Assembly: GCA_002914805.1 (NCBI GenBank)
Contig: JXTB01000259.1
Location: forward strand, 186,275 to 250,274
Length of the DNA stretch: 64,000 nucleotides
Direction: 5' to 3'
DNA from: Parasponia andersonii
Taxonomy: Eukaryota; Streptophyta; Magnoliopsida; Rosales; Cannabaceae
Position 1 is the stretch's first letter; each line of letters opens with the position of its first letter. A program made the position numbers and the translations under genes. Below the pieces are notes generated by a model that was not told the origin of the DNA, ran no database searches, and saw nothing but the letters and a program-made list of their open reading frames with translations. Shown one piece after another: positions 24,982 to 36,672 of this stretch.

Positions 24982-24994
24982 TGGTATCAGAGCA
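24982..24994 (+). other. Primer-binding site of the LARD-like element
   Basis: TGGTATCAGAGCA, a perfect match to the standard tRNA-iMet primer site, starts four bases after the 5' LTR ends. Its intactness contrasts with the absence of any coding capacity. Confidence 0.85.
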
Positions 24995-27900
24995 TTAGGC
25001 TTCAGATCCATCTGGGATCTTGCTTGTGGTATTTTAGTATTTAAAATGGGTTTTGAAAAAGTATTTGATAAATACCTCATACATCACTTAAGAATTGGCT
25101 AAATATATTATCGTTGTTCCTATTCGTTCTAAATCTTTCGTTCACCTCCTTATAATGAAACTTTAGTATTCTTGGGATGGTTATACCCTAAAACTCTAGT
25201 CTCAGTAGTGTCGGGGATGATATGAGACTAGTGAAATTCCACTCATGTCGAAATTCCTAAATTCAAATGGACATTCACTCATGCATTCCTATGTCAATTA
25301 CTGTGATAAGCTATATGAACTTCGTAGGTTCTAAAATAGTAATTCAATGTCTTGTATCTTGATTGGCATGATTTAACATTATTTGTGCTTGTGGTGTTGT
25401 GATCTCAATTTCTTGGAAATTATTTAGATGTGACTAATCAGTTTAAATGTTTGATAAATCGTTCACATGGTCTTATATCGTGCATTAATAGGACTTTTGG
25501 ATGGTCATGATATATTAATTTTCATTCATGAATTGATTTAATAATATGAACTTGGTTTTTTTTTTAAATAAAAAAATGTTATTGTCTAGTCTTACCAAGT
25601 TTAATTTTTGTAAGGAAAATTTTGAATTAGTGGAATCTAATTGGTTAGTAAATTGGTATGATATGTTGTGTTTGCTTAAATATGGTCTTGCACCTGTTTT
25701 ACCAAGTTTATTTTGTGGCCTTTAAATAAGAAATTTTAGAATTTTTGAGAATCTAGTTAAAGTTAAAACCTGATTAATTTGTTTTTGAAACTTTTGAAGA
25801 TTTCAAATTGACAATTTTAGTTCTGAATGAAGTAGACATTTACATTTGACCAATGTATCCTCTTTATTTTGGAATCATATACATTTAAATTTTGAATAAT
25901 ATTTGGATGTATATATTACTTATTTTTCAAGGAATATATAGTTTTTAAAAAATTAATAATACTACTTGAATTTAAGGTTTGTAAAATTGCCAGGAATATA
26001 AGATTTAAATAATTAATTTACTTAAAACTAGTCATGGTACTAGTTAGATCTCATTGCATATTTAGTGATGTTAATTTAAAAATAAAGTTCCTAAATATTT
26101 TTCCTAGTTTTGAATATAGTAGTTATAATTGTTAAAAATTATTGATTTTCTACTTGTAATATGATNGGTAATCCTAATTTGATTGGAACCTTGAAAAAAA
26201 AATTATATTTTGAAAACTGATTTTAGAAGTTTTGTGAAATCTTGTTGTTATGACCTTACTTGCCTTATTGCTTGGATTTACTAATCCTTGTAAACTTTTC
26301 ATTATATATGTGCATGTTTAATGAAGAAAGTGTAATGTTGTTGTTTATTGGAATTGTCGAACCCTTGTGTTCAATAAATGTCTCATTCATTGGATAAGTG
26401 AATCAAGTGGGACTCACTTTGTATTATTGGCCTCAATTGGATAATTGGATACTTATCTAATTAGTTTTAACTAAATTTTACAAATATTGGAAACTCGACT
26501 TATTGGAACTCCTAATGTTAGAGACTTATGATAATATTTTATTTTGAATTTATAATAAAAATATTAAAATATTTTGGTTTTGAATACCTAAGCTTTGGAG
26601 AGACTTAGGTGGTGCATGATGCTACATATCATTTTCTTTGAAATTAAAATTGGAACTTTTTGATATATGAAACTTAGATTCTCAAATAGATAAGATTGTG
26701 GATTGATATGCCCTGATTTGATATAAAAAAAAATTGTCATGTTTAAAAATGCTTGATAGTTTAATTAGTAAATTATATATCAAGTAGAAAAACTTCTTCT
26801 TATCGTACTCACTTAGCATAGTAAGTAAGATTGGTGTGTTAGACGCGAAATTGATTAACTGATGATGACAAGAATCAATCTTGTCGATGTATTCTCTCTT
26901 GGCATTAATGGGTGGATACTACTTATGGTACTGTACTTGTGTTGACTCTTAGAAAATTTTGGAGACTCTGATTAAAATCTATTGTGGATTAGAGTCATCA
27001 TTGAGTTCGTTGATATAGAGTTCAGCTTGTGACTCATTACTTGATTTGAGATAGATCCATGTATCATTATGTATAGTTGATGGTATAGGGATCAATTCAC
27101 TTATGAGTTATATTGAGAGTTTTTGAACTCTTGTTATTATATAAAAAAAACAAAACAAAATAAAAACAAAATGAGGTTAGATGGGAGACGGTTGTCGCTG
27201 TAGAGACAACCTATTTTATTAGAACCTTTTTTCTGGGGCATTATAGTGTTGTAAATAGTTTTATTTGCATATTGGGTATTGAGTCATTTTCATATGACTT
27301 TCTCTTGTACCGAAGACTTAGGGAGTCCTTGGAGCTAATTGATGAATTGGGATTATTGCTATACTCCCTATATTGGATAAAAGACTTGGGAAGTCTTTGG
27401 ACTATATTTGTTATGTGGGTACTTGTATTTTATATACTTAGACTGCAGTGGTTAACCTATTGGTGTTTATTATGGTATGTACTTCTGTGATAGAGATTTC
27501 TATTCATAGTAATTCTAGTCTTGTCATTGACTAGAATGTCTTGAGTACATGATCGTTATTCACTCGTTATGAAGAACAGTAGATGATTTATGCTAGTCGT
27601 TTTTGACCGCTGAATTCGTTTATCTTATGTGTGGTGTATCACAAGTATAATTGTTTTCTACTAGATACCTTGTTCAGTATTATCTTGTATTGATGAGGAA
27701 TCTTGTTAGAGTCTTTAGACTCAGTGATTGTTTAGAACAAGTTTAACTATAGACAAATGGAATTGTCCAAATGTATTATTGATCTAGTATGATGTAGAGA
27801 CGGTACTGTACATACCTGACATTTAATCTGCTATACTGTATTGGTACCTAACAATTACTATTTTGATTATAGAAGTCCTGTATTTTCGACTTCTAGTCTT

Positions 27901-28242
27901 GATTAACGCTACTGCTTCTGCGAATAATTACCAATATGGGGTCATTGATTCCTAACTCTTATATCAATGCCTTATGTCTAATGATGAGTCATTTTCCGAT
28001 TCCATGTCTTTTGTGTACATTCTTATCATATACTTTTGTGTGGCATTGGTATATTGGCAGATTCTTAACACTAAGTGAAAAGTACATGTTTTACACTTCT
28101 TGGTTTAACTAGTATTCGATTTGCTACTCCTACACTTTATGACTGGTGGTTCACTCTCCTTTTGACTATTACCACTTGTTGTTTTACTTGTACTCCTTTC
28201 GTGTTTAAATTTCGGAACGAAATTTTTTTAAGGAGAGAATGA

Positions 28243-30558
28243 TGTAAAATCCCTTATTTTAAGAAAGCATATTGTGGTCTTTTGACCCAATTTTTTTTTT
28301 AAAAAAGATGAATCTGGATAGATTTGGATCTAGATTCATTTGGACAAAAATGTGAAGAAAGTTTGAAAATTTGGGGTTAAAGTGTAATTTTTTAAGGGTA
28401 TTTTTGAGAAGATTTTCAGAAAACTAGGTCCAAGTGCAAATAAGCAAAACAGTGTCCAATTAACCGGAAGCTGACATGTGGCATTACAGTTACAGAAATT
28501 GCCCATAAATCCATGAACTTTCTCATCTTCTCCCTCGAAGATCCACTGCTGCCAACTACTGTCGCTCCTTCTCCGGCCACCATTAGAGCTCGCCGCTACC
28601 CGGAAATGATGCACCGTCGCCGGACGAAGCTCCTGCCACCAGAATCAGCCGCATCGGAGCCCGCGATCGTCGGAAAATGGCGAAAAATGCCGTGGTTTCT
28701 TTTGCTCGCCAAAGCCTATTTCGGCCACCGTTCGCCACGAAACTAGTTGCCATGGACTTGTCTCTTCACGGACAATCTGGTGGTAGGTACCTTGGGTTTC
28801 AATTTTGCTCCATTTGATTTTAATTTTATTGGACAATTTTGTGTGTAAATGGTTTTGAAATTGACTTTTCGATCGGACGGTTAGATTTTAAAATTAATAT
28901 TATTTTTGGAATCTACGTTGAAAATGGTGAAAAATGAGATGTATATTGACTATGTTCTGAAACGGGCCCAAAAAACGAAATCGGACGGCTTAGATTTATA
29001 TTGATTTGCGTGTCATGGGGCCTGCATCTAAATTTGACAAATTATATGTCTAACCTAGAGTTTTTGGGTGCTCTGAATTCAATGGTGAAGTCTGTTTCAT
29101 GATTTGAAGTTCCGTTTCAAAATAAAAATTTCAAACCAAGGAACCAAAAGTTTGAAAACAACATCCGCTCTTCCAAATGACACCCAAACGACGCCAAACT
29201 TTCTCCATAACCTTGTAACACTAGTTGGACGCTCGATCAAGGTAGGGACTCGATTACTTGACTCAAAAATTAATTTAATTTATGAATTTTTACATATTTT
29301 CAATTAATATAGAATTTCGTGAAATAATCTATAAAAATTGTGTTTATGTCCATTTTTTACTTGATTTAAGATATAAATTACCTGGGAGACACGTCACACT
29401 GGTTGGCGTGTCATATATACTGTTTTGAATTGATTTCTATAGGAAATTGGATTTTTGAGTTTTGATAGAAAATAGCTGTTGTAATGCCGAAATTTTTAGA
29501 AAATCCAAAATGGTTTGAGAACTCAGTTTTGAGGACTGGAAGTAATTTGATTAAAGAATACTGCATGGTTATTTTGAGATTTTGTGGAAATGGTGTATAT
29601 CCTTATTCTGTCATTTATAAAATATTTGCATACATTCACACATTTACGATACCCTACATTGAGTGATCGAACTTACGATGCCCCACATCGGGTGATCGGA
29701 CTTACAATATCCCACATCGGGTGATCGGATTTACAGCACCTGTTTAGGTGGCTCGGACTTACGAGTGATCCACTAGGACACTTCGAACATCATGATTGCA
29801 TACATAGTTATATGTTGGCTTAAATAGATATATACTGGTTTTTATGGATGTTTTTCAATAGTTTGGAATATTTGAACTATTGGACTATAATTTCCACTTG
29901 AGTTTTGTGAACTGTTCGGAATAGAACACTAACCATGCAGGACTTTCAATGTGAGTATATTTTCTTACATATAAAAACTTATAATTGATTCTCTACTGAG
30001 TATTCACGTGCTCACCCCTCTTTATTTATTCCCACTTTCAGGTGTTGATTTATTTTGAGGAAATTATTTTAGTGATTTGTCAAGGTTGTTTGGCATATGT
30101 GTGTCGTGTCCCACATCTTTATTGGTCGGTTCCTATTCTATACTATCATTTCCTTTTATGTCAAATATATTTAGTTAATCGTGGTTTATTTATTAAATAG
30201 ATGTATGAGGATAAATTTTGCTATTAAATTGAGTACTTAGAAATACAAATAATTTTATGTAAATTATTTGAGCATTGGACTTAAGGTTTAATTAAACTCG
30301 TTTTTTCTCTATAATTTATAAATTTACAAATATTTCTAAACTAATTAATTAGATTTTAATTAAAACTTTAAATGAAGGATTTCCTTAGAAAATTAATACT
30401 AAAATTAATGTTTCTTGAATATGAAATTTGGTTACTTTTGAGGACTAAATCTAAAAATTCCAAGTACTAAATTTTCTGGAATTTTGGAAAATCACTGTTT
30501 ATTACTGTTTCAACATAAAATTACTAAAAGTCACAACCTTAGATTTCCGGTCGTGACA
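28243..30558 (+). mobile_element. 3' LTR (2.3 kb) of the LARD-like element
   Basis: It starts TGTAAAATCC just after the polypurine tract and ends GTCGTGACA. The block at 28510-28740 is GC-richer and gives open frames on both strands (28336-28836); such blocks are common in long gypsy LTRs near the transcription start and do not look like host exons. A phrase CTACTGAGTATTCACGTGCTCACC at 29995 onward recurs in other LTRs in this window (about 41975 and 54600). Confidence 0.75.
29642..29770. repeat. 29-bp minisatellite inside the LTR
   Basis: Three to four tandem units of about 29 bp each read (A/G)(C/T)TTACRATRYCCCACATCGG then GTGATCGG, degenerating at both ends. The 5' LTR copy of this region is not in the assembly. 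Confidence 0.8.
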
Positions 30559-31047
30559 ATACCTATGTGATTTGTGTAACCTTTGTGTAAGAATTACCAA
30601 GCTTAATAAATCTAATCAAATTATGTTAAGAGTAATATATTATCTTATTTAGATATTTTCACTTATGTTTTAGAAAGGATTTTGTGAATACAATTGAATT
30701 CTCGGTTGTTAACTCTGAATGGATGATTCAATGGTGAGGAAAACTAGTAATTGGAGGAGTTAGAGAGTAGATTGCATCCCTAGGCTTTTTATCATTGTTG
30801 TTAAAACTATCTTTAGTTGCATGGTTTTGATTTCTATTATTGTCTTTTACATTGAATTTACATTTTGATTCTTGCTCAAAACAACCATTAATTGTCGTTT
30901 GGTTGAATTGACAACTAGTTACGATTAGTAGTTAGCATTTGTGAATTTAGTACTCATCGTAGGATCGACACTCTTTTACAATTTATATTACTTGTTGCGA
31001 CCCGTATACTTGCAATTTGTTTGTTAGAAATAGGCTAAAAAGTTTTT
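30559..31047 (+). mobile_element. 3' part of an Athila-like 5' LTR
   Basis: The segment lies between the LARD-like element and an Athila-type primer site. GGAGGAGTTAGAGAGTAGAT (30753-30772) recurs with one or two changes at about 48945-48964. TAGGATCGACACTC (30961) resembles the phrase that often precedes the primer site in this clade. The LARD-like element probably inserted into this LTR, so its left part is displaced or lost. Confidence 0.5.
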
Positions 31048-31065
31048 GGTATTGTTGCCAAGGAA
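31048..31065 (+). other. Degenerate primer-binding site (Athila/Tat type)
   Basis: TGGTATTGTTGCCAAGGA stands where the clade has a site complementary to tRNA-Asp beginning TGGCGCCGTTGCC. All the differences are C-to-T or G-to-A changes, which suggests decay of methylated cytosines. Confidence 0.65.
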
Positions 31066-31174
31066 CACAGTGATTTATAGTTTGTTAATACTAATATCAA
31101 TTGGTTTAGATTTAATTCAAACTTTATTTGTTTTATGTGAATACTTCAAGTAATAGAATTATAAAACTTTGTGT

Positions 31175-32450
31175 ATGAGACAAGTAGAGAGCCTTGAATT
31201 CTTATCTCTAGACCTTGAAATTGAGCAAACCTTGAGGGAGCTTAGAAAACAAAGAAATCAAAGGAGCAACCCTCAAGCTACTATGGTAGACCAAGACAAT
31301 GCAAGGCCACTTTAGGACTTTGCCATTTCCGTAGTCAATGGGGTCGGTTCTAGCATCTGGAGACCAGCCATCAATGCCAATAACTTTGAGCTGAAACCAG
31401 CTATCATTCAAATGGTTAAAGGGACTTATCAATTTGGTGGCTTGCATAGTGATGATGCCAGCCAACATATCATGAACTTTTTAGAGATATGTGATATCTT
31501 CAAGCATAACGGGATGAGTAATGATGCCATTCATTTATGTTTGTTTCCATTCTCTTTGAGGGATAAAGCAAATGGATGGTTGAATGCTCTACCTTTAAGA
31601 TCTATCACAACTTGGGATGAATTAGCTCAGAAGTTTCTTGCCAAGTTTTTTCCTCTAGTCAAGATAACTAAGTTGAGGAATGATATTACCTCATTTATGC
31701 AATTTGATAATAAATCTTCGTACGAGGCATAGGACCGATACAAGAAGCTAATGAGAAGATGCCTTCACCATGCAACCCCTAAGTAGCTCCTAGTTCAAAC
31801 TTTCTACAATAGTTTGACGGGCTATTTGAGAGATATAGTTGATGTAGTAGTCCGTGGTGCTTTAATGAGTAAGTCATCTGATGAAGTTTTTGATTTGTTG
31901 GAGGAGATAGCTGCCAATAGCTATCAATAGCCTTTCGAAAAAGTCAATTTGAAGAGAGCAACTAGCATTAATGAGATGAAAACTATTTCAGCATTGGCTG
32001 CCCAAGTCAATTCCTTGACCAAGAAACTTGATTCTATGACAATTCATGGAGTTCATGCGATGCATAGTTCAATCAGAATTTGTGAGCAATACGGTGATAA
32101 CCATTTAAGTTCTTTTTGTCCTATAAGCATCGAGTCTGTCCAATTTATAGGAAATTATAATCAACAACAACACAACAACCCCTACTCTAATTCTTACAAT
32201 CCGAGTTAGAGAAATCAACCAAACTTCTCTTAGAGTAACCAAAATCAACAAGGGTAGAGTTTTAATTCAAGACTAATGCATCCTCTAGGATTTCAGAATC
32301 CAAGCCACTCCATATAAGAGAAAAAGCCATCAATGGAAAAGATACTCATTCAATACATAGCCAAGAATAAAGCCACTCTTTAAAACCAAGTCGCCACTAT
32401 GAGATCTCTAGAGACACAACTTGGTAAGATATTGTCATATGAGAATTCGA
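31175..32450 (+). pseudogene. Athila-like gag, frame intact but nine stops
   Basis: Starting at the ATG at 31175, one frame runs to about 32450 without any frameshift. Recognisable gag segments are FELKPAIIQMVKGTYQFGG, DIFKHNGMSNDAIHLCLFPF, SLRDKANGWLNAL, WDELAQKFLAKFFP and NPYSNSYNPS. In-frame stops begin at 31313, 31730, 31784, 31928, 32207, 32231, 32255, 32315 and 32381. At least five TAGs (31730, 31784, 31928, 32207, 32231) fall where relatives carry Trp, and the two TAAs (32315, 32381) probably replace Gln. The frame ends abruptly and no protease or pol follows, so the element is 3' truncated. A capsid-like protein cannot be made. Confidence 0.85.
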
Positions 32451-33130
32451 GACATCACAATTTTATTTACCATAGATTGTAATGTTTGTCTATTTCAATA
32501 GAAATGATACATATCAAATCATTAAAATTTCTAATTTCTAATAGAAACACTAGTACAATATAAATAAATTATATACATTGAGCTGGATCAAGTAATATGA
32601 AAATTTAAATTTAAATACCATAACTCAATTCATCATATTATTGCTTACTAACTTTTCAAGTAGATCTTAATCTTTAATATTTGATTAGATTTATTTTTAT
32701 GAGTTGTAGCTTTTGATTTATTAAAAAACTAGTTTCTATTCTGAACAATACTTATATATATATATATATTTTATTTCAATCAATCAAACCCCTTCCCCTC
32801 GTGTTTAAATAACTTATTTAAGATTAATTAGAATTGAATTAAGGCGTGGTTCTCTGTAGGATCGACTATTTCTTGTAGCTTTGCTATTCCATTAGGATAG
32901 TAATAGAAAGATTTAATTTAGTTTGGTAGTTTAATAATACACTAACTTACAAACTCTACATCAAAGGTGAAGAATAGCACTATTTGTAAAACCATGATGC
33001 TAACACAAATGTGGAGAATAGCACTACTTGTAAAACCATGATGCTAATACAATGCTCACGTGCGTGCGATGTGCGATCATATGATATATGCAATATGAAT
33101 AAGTATATAAAACATCCATGCAAAGATGCT
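32451..33130. other. Gene-free stretch, probable LTR debris
   Basis: AT-rich with a short (TA)n tract (32754-32770). CTGTAGGATCGACTATTT (about 32855) again resembles the pre-primer phrase of Athila-like LTRs, so an LTR piece is likely. A 44-bp tandem duplication begins at 32971. No coding region is seen. Confidence 0.4.
32971..33055. repeat. 44-bp tandem duplication
   Basis: AGAATAGCACTATTTGTAAA and following bases at 32971 repeat at 33015 with few changes. A short local duplication with no gene. Confidence 0.8.
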
Positions 33131-34200
33131 CTGCCTTACATATAATAGTCATTTTATATTTTTATAAAAATAGAGAGCATAATAGCTGTATTTTTTATAA
33201 ATCATAATTTTTTCTATGTACGAAAGATGCCAGAGCGCAATACAATATTGTCCAAATCATTCCACACGAATCATATTTGTCTAATCAATTCAACTTTTAC
33301 AAAAATCATAATACGAAACATAACAAAATTTCGACCTCACCATGTTAACTATACGAAGCTATCGAGTTGCTATGGTATCCCTCAGTGGTTAGTTGGAGGG
33401 GTGGGGGAGCCTCAGATTGCTCACCAAAGCCTCAAACAGTGATTTGATATCAAGAGCGCGTTTATAACACCAAAAATAGCTAAGATAATTATATAGCTCA
33501 TCCAATTTGGACCGTGAATGAAACCCAATCTCCGACACGCAAACAAGGCAAAATCCGAACCTATTGCCTCGAACTTTGTGCCTGTTCCGCTGTTAAATAC
33601 AGTCGTGTAATATATCAAACTTCATGTTTTAGCTAGCACAATTCAAATTTGACAACAAAAACTTATTCCGAGAACCTGTTTGAAAAACAACCAAATTACA
33701 TATAAATTTCAAAATGATCAACGATGACAATTTCTCAATCGAGCCGAGTTAGGAGGCAAGAGAGGTACCGCTTTCAAGCTTATGAGGAGATGAATCCAGC
33801 GAGCCCAGTTGCCGCTCCCCAGGTGGCCTTACAGTGGCGCAACGATATCGAAAAATCTGCAGTTACTATTCTCGTGGTCGACGACTGGAGCTCTTTTCGG
33901 CGGAGCTACTCCGGTTGTGGGGGTTCTTGAGGGTCGCCGTTCGAAAGGTGGCAATGGCTAGTCGAGAAAATGGCCCGGACCCAATCGATCGACGCTGCAG
34001 CTGGTGGTCGTTTTGGTCATCAGGAGATAGAGTATACAGAACGAGGGAAAGAGAGTGTTTGGTTTGGCTGAGTGGGCCACATGGCATTGGTTTAGTGGGT
34101 ATGAGCTTTCTAAAATAAAACTTCAGCCCACACTCCTCAAATTGCTATTCATCTATTTCCTCTAAAATTAGGAAACGACCCCAGGTTTTTATGAAGATTT
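33130..34200 (-). mobile_element. Probable gypsy LTR remnant
   Basis: The stretch has no spliceable or conserved coding region, although GC-richer DNA at 33720-34090 gives overlapping open frames on both strands. Read on the minus strand it has the texture of a long gypsy LTR: a GC-rich transcribed block, AT-rich middle, then GGTGAGCAATCTGAGGCTCC (33426-33407) like the stop-proximal phrase of other LTRs here. No TG/CA ends, PBS or partner was found. It could instead be a host gene fragment I do not recognise. Confidence 0.35.
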
Positions 34201-34581
34201 TCATTGGAGCCCAAATTAAAATAAAATGAATTCCCACCATTATTTAATCTGAAATTAGTATATTGACCTTTTTACCTTCATATGAAAGTGGGTTTTCACA
34301 TACGTAGCTCTTGAAAGTATTTGATATATTAAGTCTGAAGAATACTGCAAGTCGAAGGAAAACCTGGCTCACATATCTTTAAATGTGTGTATAAGGGTTA
34401 TAGTTTCTTGGTGCTTTTTATTTAGAAAATCTCTTTTAATACTTTTTGGGAGGGAAAATAATTCGCTTTAAGATAGAAAACTAAAACGCCAAAAGTATAA
34501 AAAGAAAACGAGGGTAACGAAGAAAAAGAAAAATCCAACGAAGAAACGACGAGGAAAAAGAAAACCAGTTATTCCCACTAC

Positions 34582-34840
34582 CACGTGTCCACCATGCAAA
34601 AGGAAAACGTCAACACCCACTACACTAATAACAATGTGAATTTAGTAGTCGGTACTACTCATATTAATATGTATCTTATATAATAATTTGAATATAACGA
34701 AATATAAAAAGTGGGAATTAACACAGATTTCGTAAAAGGATACGAGGGAATCAAAATACGTTGTTCACATGTAAAGAAACGTCCAAACATGATGAACGTG
34801 ACCTGGCGTTAACTTCTATGACCAAACATTGGGTTATAAA
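34582..34840 (+). promoter_or_regulatory. Promoter of the upstream annexin first exon: G-box/ABRE and TATA box
   Basis: CCACGTGTCC (core CACGTG 34582-34587) is an ABRE-like G-box. TTATAAAG (TATA core 34835-34840) lies 95 bp before the ATG at 34935, a normal distance for a plant promoter with a short leader. This DNA does not resemble the region before the second first exon at 36673, so the two exons would be driven by different promoters. Confidence 0.5.
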
Positions 34841-34934
34841 GACAAGAGCATGTAACCAAAATTAAGACAAAGCTCTTACATTTTCGTACATTCCTAGATA
34901 TCGGAAAATAAATAAGAGAACACTGTTCACACGA

Positions 34935-35010
34935 ATGGCTACTCTTATAGCTCCTAACCAGTACCTTTCCCCCGTGGATGACGCTGAAGCTCTCAGAAAG
35001 GCATGCAAAG
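34935..35010 (+). CDS. Upstream annexin first exon (alternative or orphan)
   Basis: Encodes MATLIAPNQYLSPVDDAEAL then RKACK and one base of the next codon, followed by the donor GTATAT at 35011. It closely matches the first exon of the annexin gene 1.7 kb downstream ([19 protein letters not shown] then RKACK) and ends in the same phase, so it could splice straight to that gene's second exon at 37121 and give a protein differing only in its N-terminal 25 residues. No second annexin exon (GWGTDE-type) is found between 35010 and 36672. It is therefore either an alternative first exon or the only survivor of a tandem annexin copy. Its open frame, start and donor are all intact. Confidence 0.7.
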
Positions 35011-35379
35011 GTATATATTGACACAGTATACTTTAATTTTTTTATAATTTTTTTACAAATGAATTTTTATATATACGTATCATATATGTATGTATAGTTA
35101 GTTTTTGTGCAACAATGGTGATTGGAAAAATATTTATTTCGCTCAGGATTTTGCTTACTGTTTTTTCTTCTGAATTTATAATCTACATGTTTTGCGTGCA
35201 CTTCTAATTTTGATTTTGTTTTTCCTTTTTTGACCCTGTGATTGTACTATTTTGTGGAGTACTTTATATAGAATTTCACTTGCATCTTATCCACGCTGTA
35301 ATCACCATAGCGATAGTATGTACTCCATTCAAAAAAAAAAAAAAAGAAAAAAAACGGCGAGAGTATACATTAATTTTTG

Positions 35380-35600
35380 CACTGTAACTTAAAATGAAAA
35401 ACCGTGACTAAAAGTATCATTTTGTCGTGGCTAAAAAGTCTCTAACTAAGAGATACAATCTATTTTGACTATTTTTAGTTATAACAAATTTTATTAGTAT
35501 ATAAAAAGTTGTGACTAATAGTATATTGGATAAATTTGCCGCTAAATACTATCTTTTAGTCGTAAAAAGTTTTAGTTATAACTAATTGTCACTTGTAGTG
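35380..35600. mobile_element. Possible CACTA-type MITE
   Basis: The right end reads GTCACTTGTAGTG, the complement of a CACTACAAG terminus. The left end begins CACTGTAAC, a weaker version. Inside are several GTGACTAAAA / TAGTCGTAAA phrases in both orientations, a texture typical of small CACTA derivatives in dicots. A 3-bp target duplication is not evident. It lies between the two annexin first exons. Confidence 0.4.
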
Positions 35601-36672
35601 AAAAATTTTTTTTGTTGCGATTGAAAAATTGTCACGATTAATGGTAACTTTTTTTTCCCTTTTACTTTTTGGTAGTATTAATAAATAGGTAGTTTTATAG
35701 TAATAGCCGTTGTACAACTTGTTCTAATAAAAAGTACGTTTTATAGTAAAATTTTAAAGTAGTGTTTTCTGCTAAAAAAATAAGCACATAATTTGTAAGA
35801 AAAAGAAAAGGGAAAAAACCAAATTAATACCATACTAGTGACCCGATACTGATTCTTCTGCCTCTTCCTCTTTCTTTTTTTTTTTTTTAAATTTTTTCGG
35901 TCCCATTTATGTGAAAAATTCTCAGAAAGAGGAGAAAATGCTAAAAAGTGGAGCACTTGAACAAAGAAACGTATAAGAATACAAGAACAATCTAGAATTC
36001 CTATTATTGTCCGTGATTAATTACTACTAACAAGTGATCAAATGCATGATCGTCAATTTTTTTTTTTGTTTTTCGCTTTTTCAATTTTGTGAAGGTTATC
36101 ATAGGAATTGAGAAATTCACTGCCTTTTTGAGGGAGAAGAAATGGCATGTAGTAATAAATGGTAAACGTTATTTAATGATTTGAATAAAACGTAGGTCAC
36201 AGTGACTATCAGTGGAAATATGACCATTGAGTTGCGTTAAAAGGAGATACTTACATCGAAGAAATAGAAAGAAAATAAATGTTATACCAAGAATGCATAG
36301 ATGTATATATATATGTACTAATTACTATATATGTCCTATCACAAATTGCCATTTGACACACACTCACCAACCCTCTGAAATTTTTAATGTACAAATTAAT
36401 TAAAATTTGTGTTTGTACAAGCCAACTAATTCACACCTAAGCGCTATCCCCTTGTTTGTTTTGGTAACCTGAAGAGACGTTCATTTTTAGCGTATTTTTT
36501 ATTGGTTTGATAAAATATAATAGGGAAGTTTTAGTCATTTCCATAATAAAATTGACTAGGGTACTTGGTCCTTTCTAGAAATTGGTGAGTCTCATTGTGT
36601 ATGTAATTCACTATTAAACACATACAAAAACCTCTCTCTGTTCCCGAATAAAATCCATCAAATAACTCAACA
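35601..36672. other. Spacer and upstream region of the annexin gene
   Basis: No coding region. A TATTAAA (36612-36618) about 55 bp before the ATG could act as a weak TATA element, followed by a CT-rich leader-like stretch (36631-36642). Poly-T and poly-A tracts are frequent. The minus-strand open frame at 35741-35956 is low-complexity and not credible. Confidence 0.45.

Larger units (their letters stand above)
24556..30558 (+). mobile_element. LARD-like non-autonomous gypsy-type LTR element
   Basis: The first 420 bases (24556-24977) match the last 420 of a 3' LTR ending at 30558, both finishing TTYGGTCGTGA-(C/T)A. Right after the 5' LTR is a tRNA-iMet primer-binding site. At the other end is a purine-rich tract (28230-28242) preceded by TTCGGAACGAAATTTTTTTA, a degenerate form of the phrase that closes the pol frame of Tekay/Del-type chromoviruses. 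The 3.2 kb between holds no gag, protease, RT, RNase H or integrase in any frame. The longest open frame (27272-27490) has no known motif. This fits a large retrotransposon derivative mobilised in trans by a gypsy relative. The 5' end is lost in the assembly gap, so no target duplication can be tested. Confidence 0.75.

Noticed and set aside
27272..27490. 72-codon frame inside the LARD-like element as a possible accessory gene
   Set aside because: Trp/Leu/Tyr-rich, no motif, single short frame in 3.2 kb of non-coding DNA.
28336..28836. Overlapping frames in the LTR as a host gene fragment
   Set aside because: Frames occur on both strands in a GC-richer LTR block and lack splice or domain support.
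29642..29770. CRISPR-like array
   Set aside because: Units are directly adjacent with no spacers, in a plant LTR; it is a minisatellite.
33724..34118. Two overlapping plus frames and a minus frame as a gene
   Set aside because: No recognisable domain; the sequence has the texture of a gypsy LTR, and the frames shadow each other.
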